Below, piece by piece: positions 50,501 through 62,785 of a DNA stretch of 64,000 nt. Both the position numbers and the translations under genes were made by a program. The notes below the pieces were generated by a model. That model searched no databases and was not told the origin of the DNA. It saw only the letters and a list, made by a program, of their open reading frames with translations. Within the stretch, counting starts at the first letter, position 1; every line of letters begins with the position of its first letter. Source of the DNA: Rosa chinensis (Eukaryota; Streptophyta; Magnoliopsida; Rosales; Rosaceae); assembly GCF_002994745.2 (NCBI RefSeq), contig NC_037089.1, forward strand, positions 3,016,001 to 3,080,000. The letters are read 5' to 3'.

Positions 50501-52563
50501 CACACTATCTCAATGTGTTTCCTAAGAGAAGATGTGCAATTTTCATATGAATTGCATGCTAAATGAGTTGTACAGTACTTACATTGAGCCCTCTTAGTAT
50601 GGCCAACCACTTTCTCTACTCCATCAACAGTCTCAATTAAAGGATGATCCTCCTTCGTGAAGTGATCCCAGACATCCGACCTCTGCTTGCCTTTCTTCTT
50701 CTCTCCTCTTCTTCTCTTGGCAACAGAGCTCCGAGCAGTAGAAGCTTTTGTTGGTTTACTGGAAGTTGGAACAGTGTTGTTGGCTACTTGTTGAGATGTT
50801 TCAGGGTTGTTGTTTGCAACCACAATTTCATTGGAAGCGGCTGGTTCAAAATTGGAAGCGGATGGGTCAGAGGAGCTAGCAGATGCTTCGGACATGGAAT
50901 TAGATCTCCAACTCCAAGGCAGTAAGCAAGAAGCAATCTGTAGGTCAAGAAGCAATCTGTACCTACAAATTCTGCGACTCAGATCCACGAAAGTAGGTCA
51001 AGATTTCCTGCCAATCCGGATAAACATGACCAAATTAGCTAAATTGTAAACACAGGACACCAAATTGACTAAAAAGCAAGGCCAAATTAAAAGTTTAAAA
51101 CAGACCTGATTAGTATATGCATTGCTACACATGAAGATTCCTCTGACAATCTGACCAGTCCCTCCTGCAATCTGACCAGTCAACAACAGTTAAAATTAAC
51201 ATCAAGATCAAATCAGTTAAAATCGATCAATCAAAATCTATTGGGATGGTATTGTATATATGTGACAACACAATGCATGAGAGCCAGTGCATAGTATATG
51301 TGATTTTTTTATTGAGCAAGAACTTGTTCAAAACTTGAGCAAGAACTTCGAAATAGAGGAAAGGTGTTTGCTTTTCTTATTGAATTACTGGCATTTAGTC
51401 ATTCACCAAAAATCAAACTAATAAATTCAAATTGGAAAACAAACCAGTTCACAATAATTCCATACACATGGAATACCCAATTCGAAAATTATACCCAGAA
51501 CAGAGTGAATTCCATACACATTGATCTTGCATTAATCAGAATCCAAGTAACAGAGTGAATTCACAATCCATATTGTACCCAGAACTATCCTTTCCATCAG
51601 AAACTAATACTAAAACCAAGAAATCCCAACCACATTATCTTTGATTTTGATTGATGTGATTTTCAGTTAATTAGCAACATTATCTTTGTTAAAAACCTAA
51701 AATTACTATCAAGATCAAAATATCAAATGGAAATCATCAAATCGAACCCATTTCAACTATACCCATTCAAAATCGAACCCATTTCCCACAAGATTAAATG
51801 GAAATCCAAGTATCGAACCCAATTTTGCAGATTAGAAATTTAGAATTCAGAAACTCATAAGAGAAGAAGAGGAGGAGCGGAGCTCGGAGAGGGAGAGAGA
51901 GATAGTGAGATACCTAGGCGGAGACCGGAGAGGCGGACTGGCGGAGCGGGTTGCAGCTGTGTTCGCTGAAGGAAAAAGTAGTCAGATTTCACGGATCTGA
52001 GGAAATTGCAGAGCGATGAGAGTAGAATGAGAAAAATGAAAGCTTACACAAATCGAAGGAGACTGAGAGGTCGTCTGGGTTTCGATCTTCTATTACAATC
52101 GAGCCGAGGACGACTGGACGAGCAACAGAAGCGACGAGGACGAGTGGACGAGCAACAGACGAGACGAGGGAGCGCCGTTTGTGTTTTGAGAGACTGAGAG
52201 AGTGAGAGTTTGAGGAACTCGGGAAGAGTCGAAGAGATAATTCAGATAGGGTTTTGATCGAACGGTTAGGATATTATGAGATGAGATGGAAGGCTCTGAT
52301 TGCATTTGGAAGGCTTGATCACATGAGAAAGGGTCTATTTTACAGAAATAAGCTCACCACTAATGTCCACTTATACACTAACATATGTAATTCGGTTCCA
52401 AGGATGTTTTAAAAACAACGACCGGAACCGAACCGAGAATATGTCTCTAGGAACCGAACCGAAAAAAATGCGTATACATATGTCGTAGAACCGAACCGAA
52501 CCGAGACTTTCGGTGCTGTTCGGTGCGGTTTCTTCGGTTTTACGGTTCCAAAGTCCAGCCCTA
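47575..52563 (-). mobile_element. hAT-superfamily DNA transposon, about 5 kb
   Basis: Terminal inverted repeats TAGGGCTGGACT begin at 47575 and, inverted, end at 52563. The 8-bp target duplication GTAGAATG is perfect (47567-47574 and 52564-52571), the length typical of hAT. Both subterminal regions (47590-47810 and 52390-52560) are crowded with CGGTTC/GAACCG motifs in both orientations, probable transposase binding sites. The minus strand encodes a BED-finger hAT transposase with two stop codons. A CT-rich segment with a donor-like CTAG/GTATCTC near 51911 and an acceptor-like TTTGTAG before 50961 suggest a spliced 5' leader for the transposase transcript. Perfect duplication and matching termini suggest fairly recent insertion. 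Confidence 0.95.
48568..50895 (-). pseudogene. hAT transposase (BED finger) with two in-frame stops
   Basis: One continuous minus-strand frame of about 775 codons from ATG 50895 to the stop at 48568, interrupted only by TAA at 49137-49135 and TAG at 48858-48856. In order: a Ser/Ala/Asn-rich N-terminus; basic KRRRGEKKKGKQ; a BED zinc finger (CKYC ... LRKHIEIVC); an RNase H-like core with TTDTWTS and ISVDNASANKHA carrying two acidic residues; RCLAHIVNL; VPTRWNSTFLML; an acidic insert (DEDEEVEDDDETE); and the C-terminal dimerisation region (STVASESSFSTGKRVIDPYR, then SLNPKIVEKLICLQNWL). The stops lie between the core and the dimerisation region, so the element should be unable to move itself unless read through or helped. 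Confidence 0.93.
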
Positions 52564-53445
52564 GTAGAATGTTCGATCGATGAAATGTCTGAGAGAAATT
52601 CTGTATCGTTGAGTGCAATGATGGCTGCGTACGTATTCTAGAGTGAGCGGCTTCAGAGAGGTGATTCCTTTGTTTAGACAAATGCAAGAAGTGGGGACAA
52701 GGCCTGATGAGGCATGCAGTTCTTGTTAGTACGTGTTCTCACTGCCGCCGCTCATCTCGGTGCGGTAACACGGGGTTGTGGGTGCACGTACTCCTATTCT
52801 AAGAGGCAAATGCTTGAGTTAAATACAATCTTGGCCACTGCATTGGTTGATATTTACTCAAAGTGTGGCTATGTGGAGGCAGGCAGGCAGCTTTGAAGGT
52901 CTTTTAGGGCATTCCCAATAGGGACGCCAGAGCGTGCATGGAATACTATGATTACCGGCTACGCAAGGAAATCGATTGAGCTGTTCAATAAAATGTTGTG
53001 GATAATAACCAATAGAGACCACATTCGTGAGCATGATAGACAGGGGTGTAGTTAAGCCGGGGCTTCAGAACTATGCGTTTGTTGTTGACCCTATTAGCCA
53101 GAGCAGGCAGGTAGAGGAAGCTGAGAACTTTATAGAGGACAAGATGGGAGGACTATGAAGAGGGATTTCCAATGTGTTGTGAGCATTACTAAGTGCGTGT
53201 ATAGTTCATGTTCGTTCATATAATATGTTCAAGGAAGCTGGCCTGAGAATGGAGGCAAATAAGAGAATCCGAGATATGATCTCAGAAGCTGGAGTAAAGA
53301 AGAAACCTTGTTCCAGTGTGATACAGGTAAAATGGAGTGGCTGAAGAATTCCTTGTTGCTGATTACTGTCCTCCACAAGCACAAGAAAGGCTTAATTAAG
53401 ATGCTTGATTCTTCTCGTAAAATGGTGAATTCAGAGGATGTATGA

Positions 53446-53744
53446 TATGGTGTAAGATCTTGACACTTTGACAGTGAGCTAGCTAAAACGTCCCTGCTGA
53501 TGTATCAATCCATATAATAATGTTGAGCAGGATCCGTCATTCTTTTCCCTCAAAAATCAAAATACATTGGTAAAGGTAGTGAAATGTCGAAAGATGACAA
53601 GAAAACTAAGCTAGTGTGCAGATTCAGTAGATAATTTTTCAAATAATGTGAATCTTACCTCATAGTTTCAAGCAATATATAAACAAAACAAGAAGAAGAA
53701 AAGAAAAGGAAGGAAAAAAAACAACTACCCCCATTTTTAGATAC

Positions 53745-53784
<40 letters not shown>

Positions 53785-54535
53785 AAATAATTACAGGCTA
53801 GGCTTATACTCACTTATCAGCAGAGTTGGATTAACAACTGAGGTCTTGTAGACTGGTAATTAAGTTTAATTAATCACTGGATTGATATTAAAACATGTTT
53901 GATATATTGTTATAAATGAATGTTGACTTAGCTTCCAAATGGTATAATCTCTTTGAGAAAGGAGAGAAGAAGAAAGAAGCAAAAAAGTAAGACGTCGAAA
54001 GTATCGACATCTATTAATAGATGGTTGGCTTGACGTTTTGGGAACTATAAACCAGTGTACAGGATCGACCGAAAGCATCTTCATCTGGGTTTTAAGTCTC
54101 CAATTGATTGATTACTTTACTTTCCTTTCAAGTTTTTAGACTTTTATATTGGTTTTGGCCTAGTCTCAAAGGAATCCTCCATTTTTGTGGATTCTTATGA
54201 ACATGTGATTCCTTGTACGTGTGTGCCATTTTCCATTGTGTTTTAACCAATGTTAGACTTTTCTTTGGACCCAGTAACATCTAACAACGTACAGTATGTG
54301 ACTTTTTTTTGGCCTATTCTCAAAAAGGCAGATCGATATTTAAACAGCATGAACAACAAAATGTCCGGCAGGCCATTTAATTTTTCTGGGGAGCATAATG
54401 CTTTGTGCCTAGAAACCGGATAATTAGGAACGCTCAGTGAGGCCAGCTATTTATATCTCATCCTTTTTCTGCTAGTACTTCTACATATATACCTTGTTCA
54501 TTGAGCTTTCCCTGCACAGGGCTAGGTAGTTGAAA
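53446..54535. other. Junction of the two duplicated units
   Basis: 53446-53570 resembles the 3' flank of the intact PPR gene. 53591-53720 matches intron 3 of the GT14 gene (59549-59700), including GAAAACTAAGCTAGTGTGCA, so this is the far end of the decayed first unit with the GT14 terminal exon deleted. A TA microsatellite is at 53750-53780. From about 54180 (ATTTTTGTGGATTCTTATGA) the sequence matches 28871 onward and begins the second unit. The last part is the likely promoter and 5' UTR of reductase copy 2. Confidence 0.75.
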
Positions 54536-55935
<1,400 letters not shown>

Positions 55936-56837
55936 ACATTACAACGAGTCTCATTTTGCTTGATCTATAATTAAATTGGAAGTGAGCATTTCTTATATAT
56001 GTCTTCCTATTGTGTCATTGCTTCTACTAGCTAGCTAGCCCTATTTTTATCTGCAATAGTTTCAAAATAAGAAAGAGTTACTAAACAGAACTAGGAGAAG
56101 GAAATTGTCCACTTATGCAATGCATTTGGCTTCAAGTCTTCAACTTAATGTAATATGAGCATGACTTGGGTACAAATTAATTTTGAGAGGAAATTAGAAC
56201 TTGAAAACTGATCACCTAGCTGGATATATATGTTCACGGAAAAAAAAATGAATAAACTCAAATTCGACCATATTAATTAAGCAGTCATGTTCACCTACTC
56301 ATTTTATCTTGTGCTCAACTGTCATTGAATTTGGTAGTTAAGAATAACGAAGTTGTTGGAATAAATATATTACCTCATTGTTTTTCACCGTATGCACGAT
56401 TTAGATCAAATGACTAGGTATATCTAAATAAGAAATACAGGCATTAAGTAAGAGGAGCAGCCAGATTAGGTGCGTACAAACCCAATCACATACTTCCCGA
56501 CCTGAAAAATGCTTTGACTTCACAAAGCCAATAGATCAGACGTCTCCTGCTCATTTGGATCAAGTTACCCTCACACCCAATGACCAAAGTATCAATAGTT
56601 TGAAAAGAAAAAGAAATTTTTTTGATGGAAATATTGAATATCGATAAAAATTATATCAAAATTTTGGATAAAAATTGTATATTCAACTAAAAATAAAATA
56701 TCAAAAGATGTGAAAATTAATACCGATAATTGTAAAAAAAAAAACCCAGAAATGTTGAAAAAATATCTTAGGAAAATATTTTAGTCTTGCTAACACCTAT
56801 ATCTCAAGGCCCAAGACACATACCCGCCATTTTTCAG
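55936..56837. other. Spacer between reductase 2 and PPR gene
   Basis: The first about 60 bp match the 3' UTR of reductase copy 1 (GCTTGATCTATAATTAAATT). The rest is AT-rich with no gene. The PPR promoter must lie in the last few hundred bases; no clear motif is seen. Confidence 0.5.
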
Positions 56838-58418
56838 ATGATTCAAAAAACCGTTAAAACCAACGATCTCATTCTCCTCTGCCAAAAATGCAAAACCCTA
56901 AACCAGCTCAAGCAAATCCACGCCCACCTCCTCACTTCCACCCGACCCGAAAACCCCTACGCCATCGCGCCGCTCCTCTCCGCCGCCGCCAAAGACGCTT
57001 CCTTGTTCCCCTACGCTTGCGCAATCTTCAAACACCACCATCACCACCGCAACACTTTCATGTACAACACCATGATCAGAGCGCACGCGCAATCACACGC
57101 GCCGGTGGCCGCGGTTCTGTGCTATCTAGACTTGTTGAATTACGGATTGATTGCTAATAAGTTTACATTTCCGCCGTTGATCAAAGCTTGCTCGATTTTG
57201 GTCCATAATTCTGAGCTAACCGGTCGGTCGGTTCATGCCCATGTTGTGAAATTCGGTTTCGGAGATGACCCGTTTGTTGTTAGCGGGCTAATCGAGTTTT
57301 ACTCGGTGATTCTTGAGATGGGTGCTGCCCGATTGGTGTTTGATAAAAGTCCTAGCAAAGATGTGGTGGTGTGGACGGCGATGGTTGATGGGTTTGGGAA
57401 GATTGGGGATGTTGAGAACGCACGGAAGGTGTTCGATGAAATGCCTGAGAGAAATGCTGTGTCGTGGAGTGCGATGATGGCCGCGTATTCTCGAGTGAGC
57501 GATTTTAGAGAGGTGGTTTGTTTGTTTAGGCAAATGCAAGAGGTGGGGACGAGGCCTAATGAGTCTGTTCTTGTTAGTGTTCTCACTGCCGCTGCTCATT
57601 TGGGTGCGGTGGCGCAAGGGTTGTGGGTGCACTCCTATGCTAAGAGGCAGAGGCTTGAGTCGAATAGGATATTGGCCACTGCATTGGTTGATATGTACTC
57701 CAAATGTGGCTATGTGGAAGCAGCTATGAAGGTTTTTGAGGGCATTTGTAATAAGGATGCCAGAGCGTGGAATGCTATGATTACTGGGGTTGCGATGAAT
57801 GGGGATGCAAGGAAATCGATTGAGCTGTTGGATAAAATGGTTGTAGATAAGATCCAACCTACAGAAACCACATTTGTTGCTGTTCTCTCGGCTTGTACCC
57901 ATGCAAAAATGGTAGACAAGGGACTTGAATTGTTTGATCAAATGAGTACCCTTTATGGGGTTGAACCCATGCTTCAGCACTATGCTTGTGTTGTTGACCT
58001 CTTGGCCAGAGCAGGCATGTTAGAGGAAGCTGAGAAGTTTATAGAGGACAAGATGGGGGGACTAGGAAGAGGGGATGCCAACGTGTGGGGGGCGTTACTG
58101 GGTGCGTGTAGAGTTCATGGGAATGTTGAAGTGGGGGACAGAATTTGGAAAAAGCTGGCTGATATGGGAGTAGCCGATTGCGGTATTCATGTTCTTTCAT
58201 ATAACATGTACAAGGAAGCTGGCTTGGAATTGGAGGCAAAGAGAGTCCGAGATATGATCTCAGAAGGCGGAATGAAGAAGAAACCTGGTTCTAGTGTGAT
58301 AGAGGTAAATGGAGTGGCTGAAGAGTTCATTGTTGGTGATCTTTGTCCTCCACAAGCACAAGAAATGCTTAAGATACTTGATTCTTTTTGTAAAATGGTG
58401 AATTTGGAGGATGTATGA
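56838..58418 (+). CDS. Pentatricopeptide repeat protein, PLS class with E domain
   Basis: Intronless, 526 aa from ATG 56838; the frame extends upstream without another ATG. Contains successive PPR motifs, for example DVVVWTAMVDGFGKIGDVEN, NAVSWSAMMAAYSRVSDF, ILATALVDMYSKCGYVEAAM, DARAWNAMITGVAMNGDARK and LQHYACVVDLLARAGMLEEA. It ends in an E-type domain (VWGALLGACRVHGNVEVGDR ... KKPGSSVIEVNGVAEEFIVGD) without a DYW domain. Such proteins bind specific organellar RNAs, usually for C-to-U editing in mitochondria or plastids, with deaminase activity supplied in trans. The N-terminus has no obvious transit peptide, so targeting is unclear. Oddity: a short histidine run (KHHHHHR). The intact partner of the pseudogene at 47358-53445. 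Confidence 0.93.
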   Translation: MIQKTVKTNDLILLCQKCKTLNQLKQIHAHLLTSTRPENPYAIAPLLSAAAKDASLFPYACAIFKHHHHHRNTFMYNTMIRAHAQSHAPVAAVLCYLDLLNYGLIANKFTFPPLIKACSILVHNSELTGRSVHAHVVKFGFGDDPFVVSGLIEFYSVILEMGAARLVFDKSPSKDVVVWTAMVDGFGKIGDVENARKVFDEMPERNAVSWSAMMAAYSRVSDFREVVCLFRQMQEVGTRPNESVLVSVLTAAAHLGAVAQGLWVHSYAKRQRLESNRILATALVDMYSKCGYVEAAMKVFEGICNKDARAWNAMITGVAMNGDARKSIELLDKMVVDKIQPTETTFVAVLSACTHAKMVDKGLELFDQMSTLYGVEPMLQHYACVVDLLARAGMLEEAEKFIEDKMGGLGRGDANVWGALLGACRVHGNVEVGDRIWKKLADMGVADCGIHVLSYNMYKEAGLELEAKRVRDMISEGGMKKKPGSSVIEVNGVAEEFIVGDLCPPQAQEMLKILDSFCKMVNLEDV

Positions 58419-58923
58419 TATGGTGAATTCCTTCCTTAGATGTATCTATCCATATTTATGTCACTTCATTCTTTTGACTCAAAATACAGCGTAAATTGAA
58501 TAATGCACCAGAGAAAGTCTTTACTTGAACTTTTAGGAAGCACAACAAATTAATACAGGAACATGTAACTATTTACTTGTGGTTCCTGTATTCACTCTCT
58601 CTTCTGATCAAAGAACCAAACGATATGAAAGAAAAGAGATGGTAAAATCTTTGCTTCAAGTTAATCAAAGCTTTTATAACCCTTCTTATTATGTAAACTA
58701 AATGATACATTACAGTACACTTTTACCTTTTGAACTACAAGAATATCGTACTCAATATTGAGATGAGGTAATGAATATATGCCGGGAAAGTAATAATTCT
58801 CGTCCCCACTACGTTTCTATAGCCTGCTATCTGCCATGTCAACCATTATTAAGATCAATAGTCTGCCACTGCTGCCTACTAGGTACAGGATTAGAATAAT
58901 CGTTTATCTGGACTCTTCGGATG
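58419..58923. other. Convergent 3' flanks of PPR and GT14 genes
   Basis: The 3' UTR regions of two convergent genes. No other feature is seen. Only the PPR-proximal part (58419-58500) has a counterpart in the decayed unit. Confidence 0.5.
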
Positions 58924-61570
58924 TCAGGTGCATTGCTTCGCATGAAAATCCTCTGCAGATAACAAACCAGTGATGAGACGTTTTAGTCTTTCAGCACCAG
59001 GACCTGGCCTAAGAGTGGTCACATTTTTTATTGTGTAATCCGGAAGAGTAGCATTTGCATTTGCTCCAGTACTGAGCCATCCTCCTGGTACATACCCATC
59101 AGCATTGCAGCCTAAAAGCTCAGAGTCGATCTTGCTTAAAACCGACTCGTTCCTGCCAAATTTCCTGGCGAAGGGTGCATTACTGTCTACCATGCGCTGG
59201 TAGTCATCAGCGGTGAGGAAATGTGGATGTTGTTTCGGGGGGTTGTCCCATGATATGAAGTGAAGATCATGGCTCACAGTAGTGTTTCGAAACTCCTCAG
59301 CATTACAGATGACTGTGTGGAAATACCCTTCTGGTGAAGAAAGAAAGTTGGCATAATACATAAGGACTATCCTTGGGAGGTTGTCCCACCCCCATACCAT
59401 GTATTCCACAAAAGGACGGGAGAGCATCATCCAAGCAGAACCTGAGGAATTATTGAGCAGTATCCGGAATCAGGTATTAGGTAATGAATCGAGGGACAAC
59501 ATAGTTTATAGTTGAATAAATCAATTCAAAATCTTTTTATAAAGGATAGATGACAAGAAAACTAAGCTAGTGTGCAGATTCAGTAGTTCAAGTCCATGTC
59601 AAGTGACAATAAATTTTAATCATATATTCCAAGCAAAAACATAAAACAAAACAAGAAATAGAAAAAGGAAAGAAACACAATGACACCCTTTTCCAGACTA
59701 ATATTCCCGAACTAGCAGAAGGAAGTAGTTATGTAACTTATCTTACAGAACAGTATAACCAGTCACTTTTTCCTATGAAAGCCATACGCAAGGCATAAGC
59801 TGACCAACTAGGCATGGATTAAAGAATTGTTTAATCTTTGCAGAGCTGCTATAATAGTTCCGATTTCCGAACAGTGTCATAAAACTACCTTGGTATTGGC
59901 CTAGAACCATGCTTGGAGAATGATCTCATGTTTATCTATGAACATTACCTAACCTAGCTGTTCACCTAGTCCTTCTGCAGAAGACTGACATTATATCTTG
60001 TTGAACAGCAGTGTAATCATTTAGTAGGCAGATAGATCAAAAAAGAATGAGAAGCACCAGAAGCAAAGATTTTCACCTGTAAACAGCTTATACGCACTTG
60101 GAACGCTCCTTTTCTCTGTCACCCAGAATACATCGGACTTTTGTACACTATACAGCCCTGGGTCAATTATAACTGGTTTTGCCCTCTGATACCTGAGGAG
60201 TTCATGGAAACCCTTTATAGGAGAGCTATATATAACTTTGCAAGACTTCGTCTCTCCTACTTTTCAAAATTAAACAATAAGAAAGAGTATTACTAAACAA
60301 AGAGGCAGGATGAGCAACATACTCCTTCCAGCCGATGTCACTGGTATGCTCTATAAAGTTGAGAGTTCTCGGAATGGATGACAAGACATGAAGCATATCT
60401 GTAGTGCAGAAAAAACAAACACATGAACTTAGGCATCTGTATATCTATATATGACCATGCAGCTTAATCACCTGATCAGTACTCTTTATTTTACCAAATA
60501 TAGTTATTAACAGATCTAGTGAAAATGACAGGATGGACAATGAAACCAGCATAGTAAGTAAGACTTTCATAATTGTCATGAATGTCAGAGGTCATAAGTA
60601 AAGCTAGAAAGAGAAAACACCTCTTTCATCATCTACTCAGTAAAATAGTTGAATAAGTATACTGACACAAAGCAAAATCTAAATGCTTCTGCAATTAGCA
60701 ATGAGCAAAAGCAGAATTAATAGTTGAGTTATAAATATTGCTCTTGTAGTTACCAAAACCAGCTGTAACCAAGAACTCCAATGCATAAAAGTAAATGGAA
60801 ATAAGCAAAATCGGTGACAACTTGGCTATAAACAACAGCATATGGGATTGCAAAACCAATGCATCAAGGCAATCCATAACTAGCAAAAACCAGTTCCCCC
60901 TCCAATTAAAGAAACAGAACAAACTAATTTAAAAACTGAAACATCCAATGCTGAAAACAACTTGAACAAAACAATCCGAACAGGCGGAAATGACTCTTGG
61001 CTACTTAAATTCCCTGGACTTACCATCTTGGGTCACTAAAGGATAATCAGAAGCACTCAAATTAATAAACCAATCCCACTTTCCACCTTCCTTCAACAAA
61101 ATCGCCGCGGCATGAAGCGTATTAGTCACCATTGTTGGCCCTCTGTAGGTCACCAAATTAGCCCTCACAACCACTCTGACATTCCCCAGCTTCTCAAACA
61201 TGGGCTCATTCCTCACAAACCTAACCAACTCCAACCTCTCCTCCGCCGAAGCTTCAAGGTCCAAGTGCACAGCGTACTGGTTCCTCGGATGGTACAGAGC
61301 CTTGAGTGTCCTCTTCAAGCTCTCGCCGTCCCCCATTGAGCCGGAGATCAAGTAAGCCAATCTGGGTACTGGGTCCTTGTTAGTATCCGAAACCTTGAGC
61401 TTTGACTCCACAAAGTGTGGGATGTCATTTCTCACATGGGCCTTGTACAATCTTGAGGCAGAAGAGCTTGAAGTGAAGACAGTGATGAAGATGAGGAAAG
61501 TAGATAGGAGCAGGGACAGCACCAGTGGTAAAAACCACTTCTTTTTCTTCTGCGCCTTGCTGGTTTCCAT
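58924..61570 (-). CDS. GT14 beta-glucuronosyltransferase (GlcAT14-like)
   Basis: Golgi type II membrane glycosyltransferase. GlcAT14 relatives add glucuronic acid to galactan side chains of arabinogalactan proteins. Four coding exons: 61570-61024, 60398-60323, 60192-60077, 59441-58924; all GT-AG, 418 aa. The N-terminus is cytosolic (KAQKKKK), followed by a single membrane span (WFLPLVLSLLLSTFLIFITV) and a stem. The catalytic Branch domain shows RLAYLISGSMGD, YAVHLDLEA, YRGPTMVTNTLHAAAILL, WDWFINLSASDYPLVTQDD, DIGWKEYQRAKP, FKLFTGSAWM-type (here YKLFTGSAWMML) and ANFLSSPEGYFHTVICNAEEF. Length is normal and no damage is visible. The gene ends convergently with the PPR gene. Copy 1 of the segmental duplication kept only part of its intron 3. 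Confidence 0.94.
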
Positions 61571-62492
61571 AGCAGCACAAAACCCAGAACCAGAATGAGC
61601 TCAGTTAGCTAGAAACAGATGAAAGACTGAAGCTTTTGGAGTTCTGGGTTGAAAGACTGAAGCTTTTGGAGTCCTGGGTTTCATTTCCTTACAAAGATAG
61701 AAGATTTTTCATGGGTTTTGGACAGGGGATCTGTGCTGAGCTAAGAGAAGAAGAAGAAGAAGAAGAAGAAGAAGGTGTTGGTTGCACACACAAAAATGGT
61801 TGGTGGGGTTCACGGAATAAATGAGTGAGAGAATCAATTTGGGGGTGTATAATTTAAGTGATTTCGGTTAGTGGGTGAATGAAATTATGAGCTCTAAACA
61901 ATGAGATTTGGAGAGAATGTGAGAGACTGTGTGGGACTGAGAGAGGGGAGAGGGACTGTGTACTTTTGGGAGAGACTTTAACTTCTGTGGTGACTCCATT
62001 AGTCCATTACTGTTCAACTGGAATCAAATTTTCACCACGCGGTTGTGAATCTGTGGCCAGAGATTTAGAGAAAGCTGGACTCAGATGACAAAGGACTCAA
62101 AGAAGAGGAAAAGGAAATTCTTTGGGGCCTGTGGGACATGACAGAGGGATTAGACATTGCTTAGTTAATCAGGAAGAGAAATCATGAAGATTTAGAGACA
62201 CACCACCTGTGCTTAGAAAAGCAGTTTACCTGAACAGTCATGCGCTTTGTGATAATCATAATCGCTTTATTAGAAAACTTTACCCCCTTTTGTTTTTTGA
62301 ATAAATTTTGCAAAGATACCTCATTTCACCAATTGTTTATTTTGATGTGAAATGCAGAACCTTGTTATTGGAAAGTGCTTCTTTCTAAAGCAATAGGTAG
62401 GTACCTCATTTCACTATTTGTTTGTTTTGATGTGAAATGCCACAAATCCTTGTTATTGGAAAGTGTATTTTTTTTTCTAAAGCATTATGTTA
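61571..62492. other. GT14 5' leader and upstream region
   Basis: The CT-rich (minus strand) leader contains a GAA microsatellite (about 61745-61774) and a 30-bp tandem duplication (GAAAGACTGAAGCTTTTGGA at 61620 and 61650). At 62315-62395 and 62400-62485 a segment of about 85 bp is duplicated (ACCTCATTTCAC ... GTTATTGGAAAGTG). No gene is seen. Confidence 0.6.
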
Positions 62493-62785
62493 AGCAACTT
62501 CAACGGCTTCCCCATATTTTGATTTTTCTCTATTTTAGGGAAAAATGAGCTTCTTTTGCTCCAACAAATTCCCTATAATTATCCCTATTTTAGAGAAAGT
62601 GAGGAAGGAGAAAACCAAATTCCTTATATTTACAGCAATCTCTAAAATTTAAGGAAGAATATAGAGATTTTAGAGATTGTTGTAAAATAGAGAATCTGTT
62701 GGAGTTGGAGAAGAAAAAGATGCTAAAGTTTTGACTTTTGCTTCCCTATTATACAAAAATTATAGGGAAGCAGTCGGAGTTGCTC
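62493..62785. mobile_element. MITE upstream of GT14 gene
   Basis: The left end AGCAACTTCAACGGCTTCCC is matched inverted by the right end GGGAAGCAGTCGGAGTTGCT. The body is about 290 bp, AT-rich, with internal complementary CTCTATTTTAG/CTAAAATAGAG-like words and no coding. Target duplication not resolved. Confidence 0.7.

Larger units (their letters stand above)
47358..53445 (+). pseudogene. PPR pseudogene split by a hAT element
   Basis: Two parts, 47358-47574 and 52572-53445, align in order with the intact PPR gene at 56838-58418. The left part begins ATGATTCAAAAAGCC, follows the intact gene for about 155 bp, then skips about 350 bp and resumes at GATGTGGTGGCGTGG. The right part resumes at TTCGATCGATGAAATG and reaches the same terminal GAGGATGTATGA. 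It has many stops, frameshifts and further deletions (for example around 52890-52980 and 53020-53060), so it cannot make a protein. A 4989-bp hAT element with an 8-bp target duplication lies between the parts. It stands in the same order relative to a reductase gene as the intact copy. Confidence 0.92.

Noticed and set aside
57288..57980. 230-codon minus-strand open frame
   Set aside because: Antisense to conserved PPR repeats of the intact gene; codon pattern and homology belong to the plus strand.
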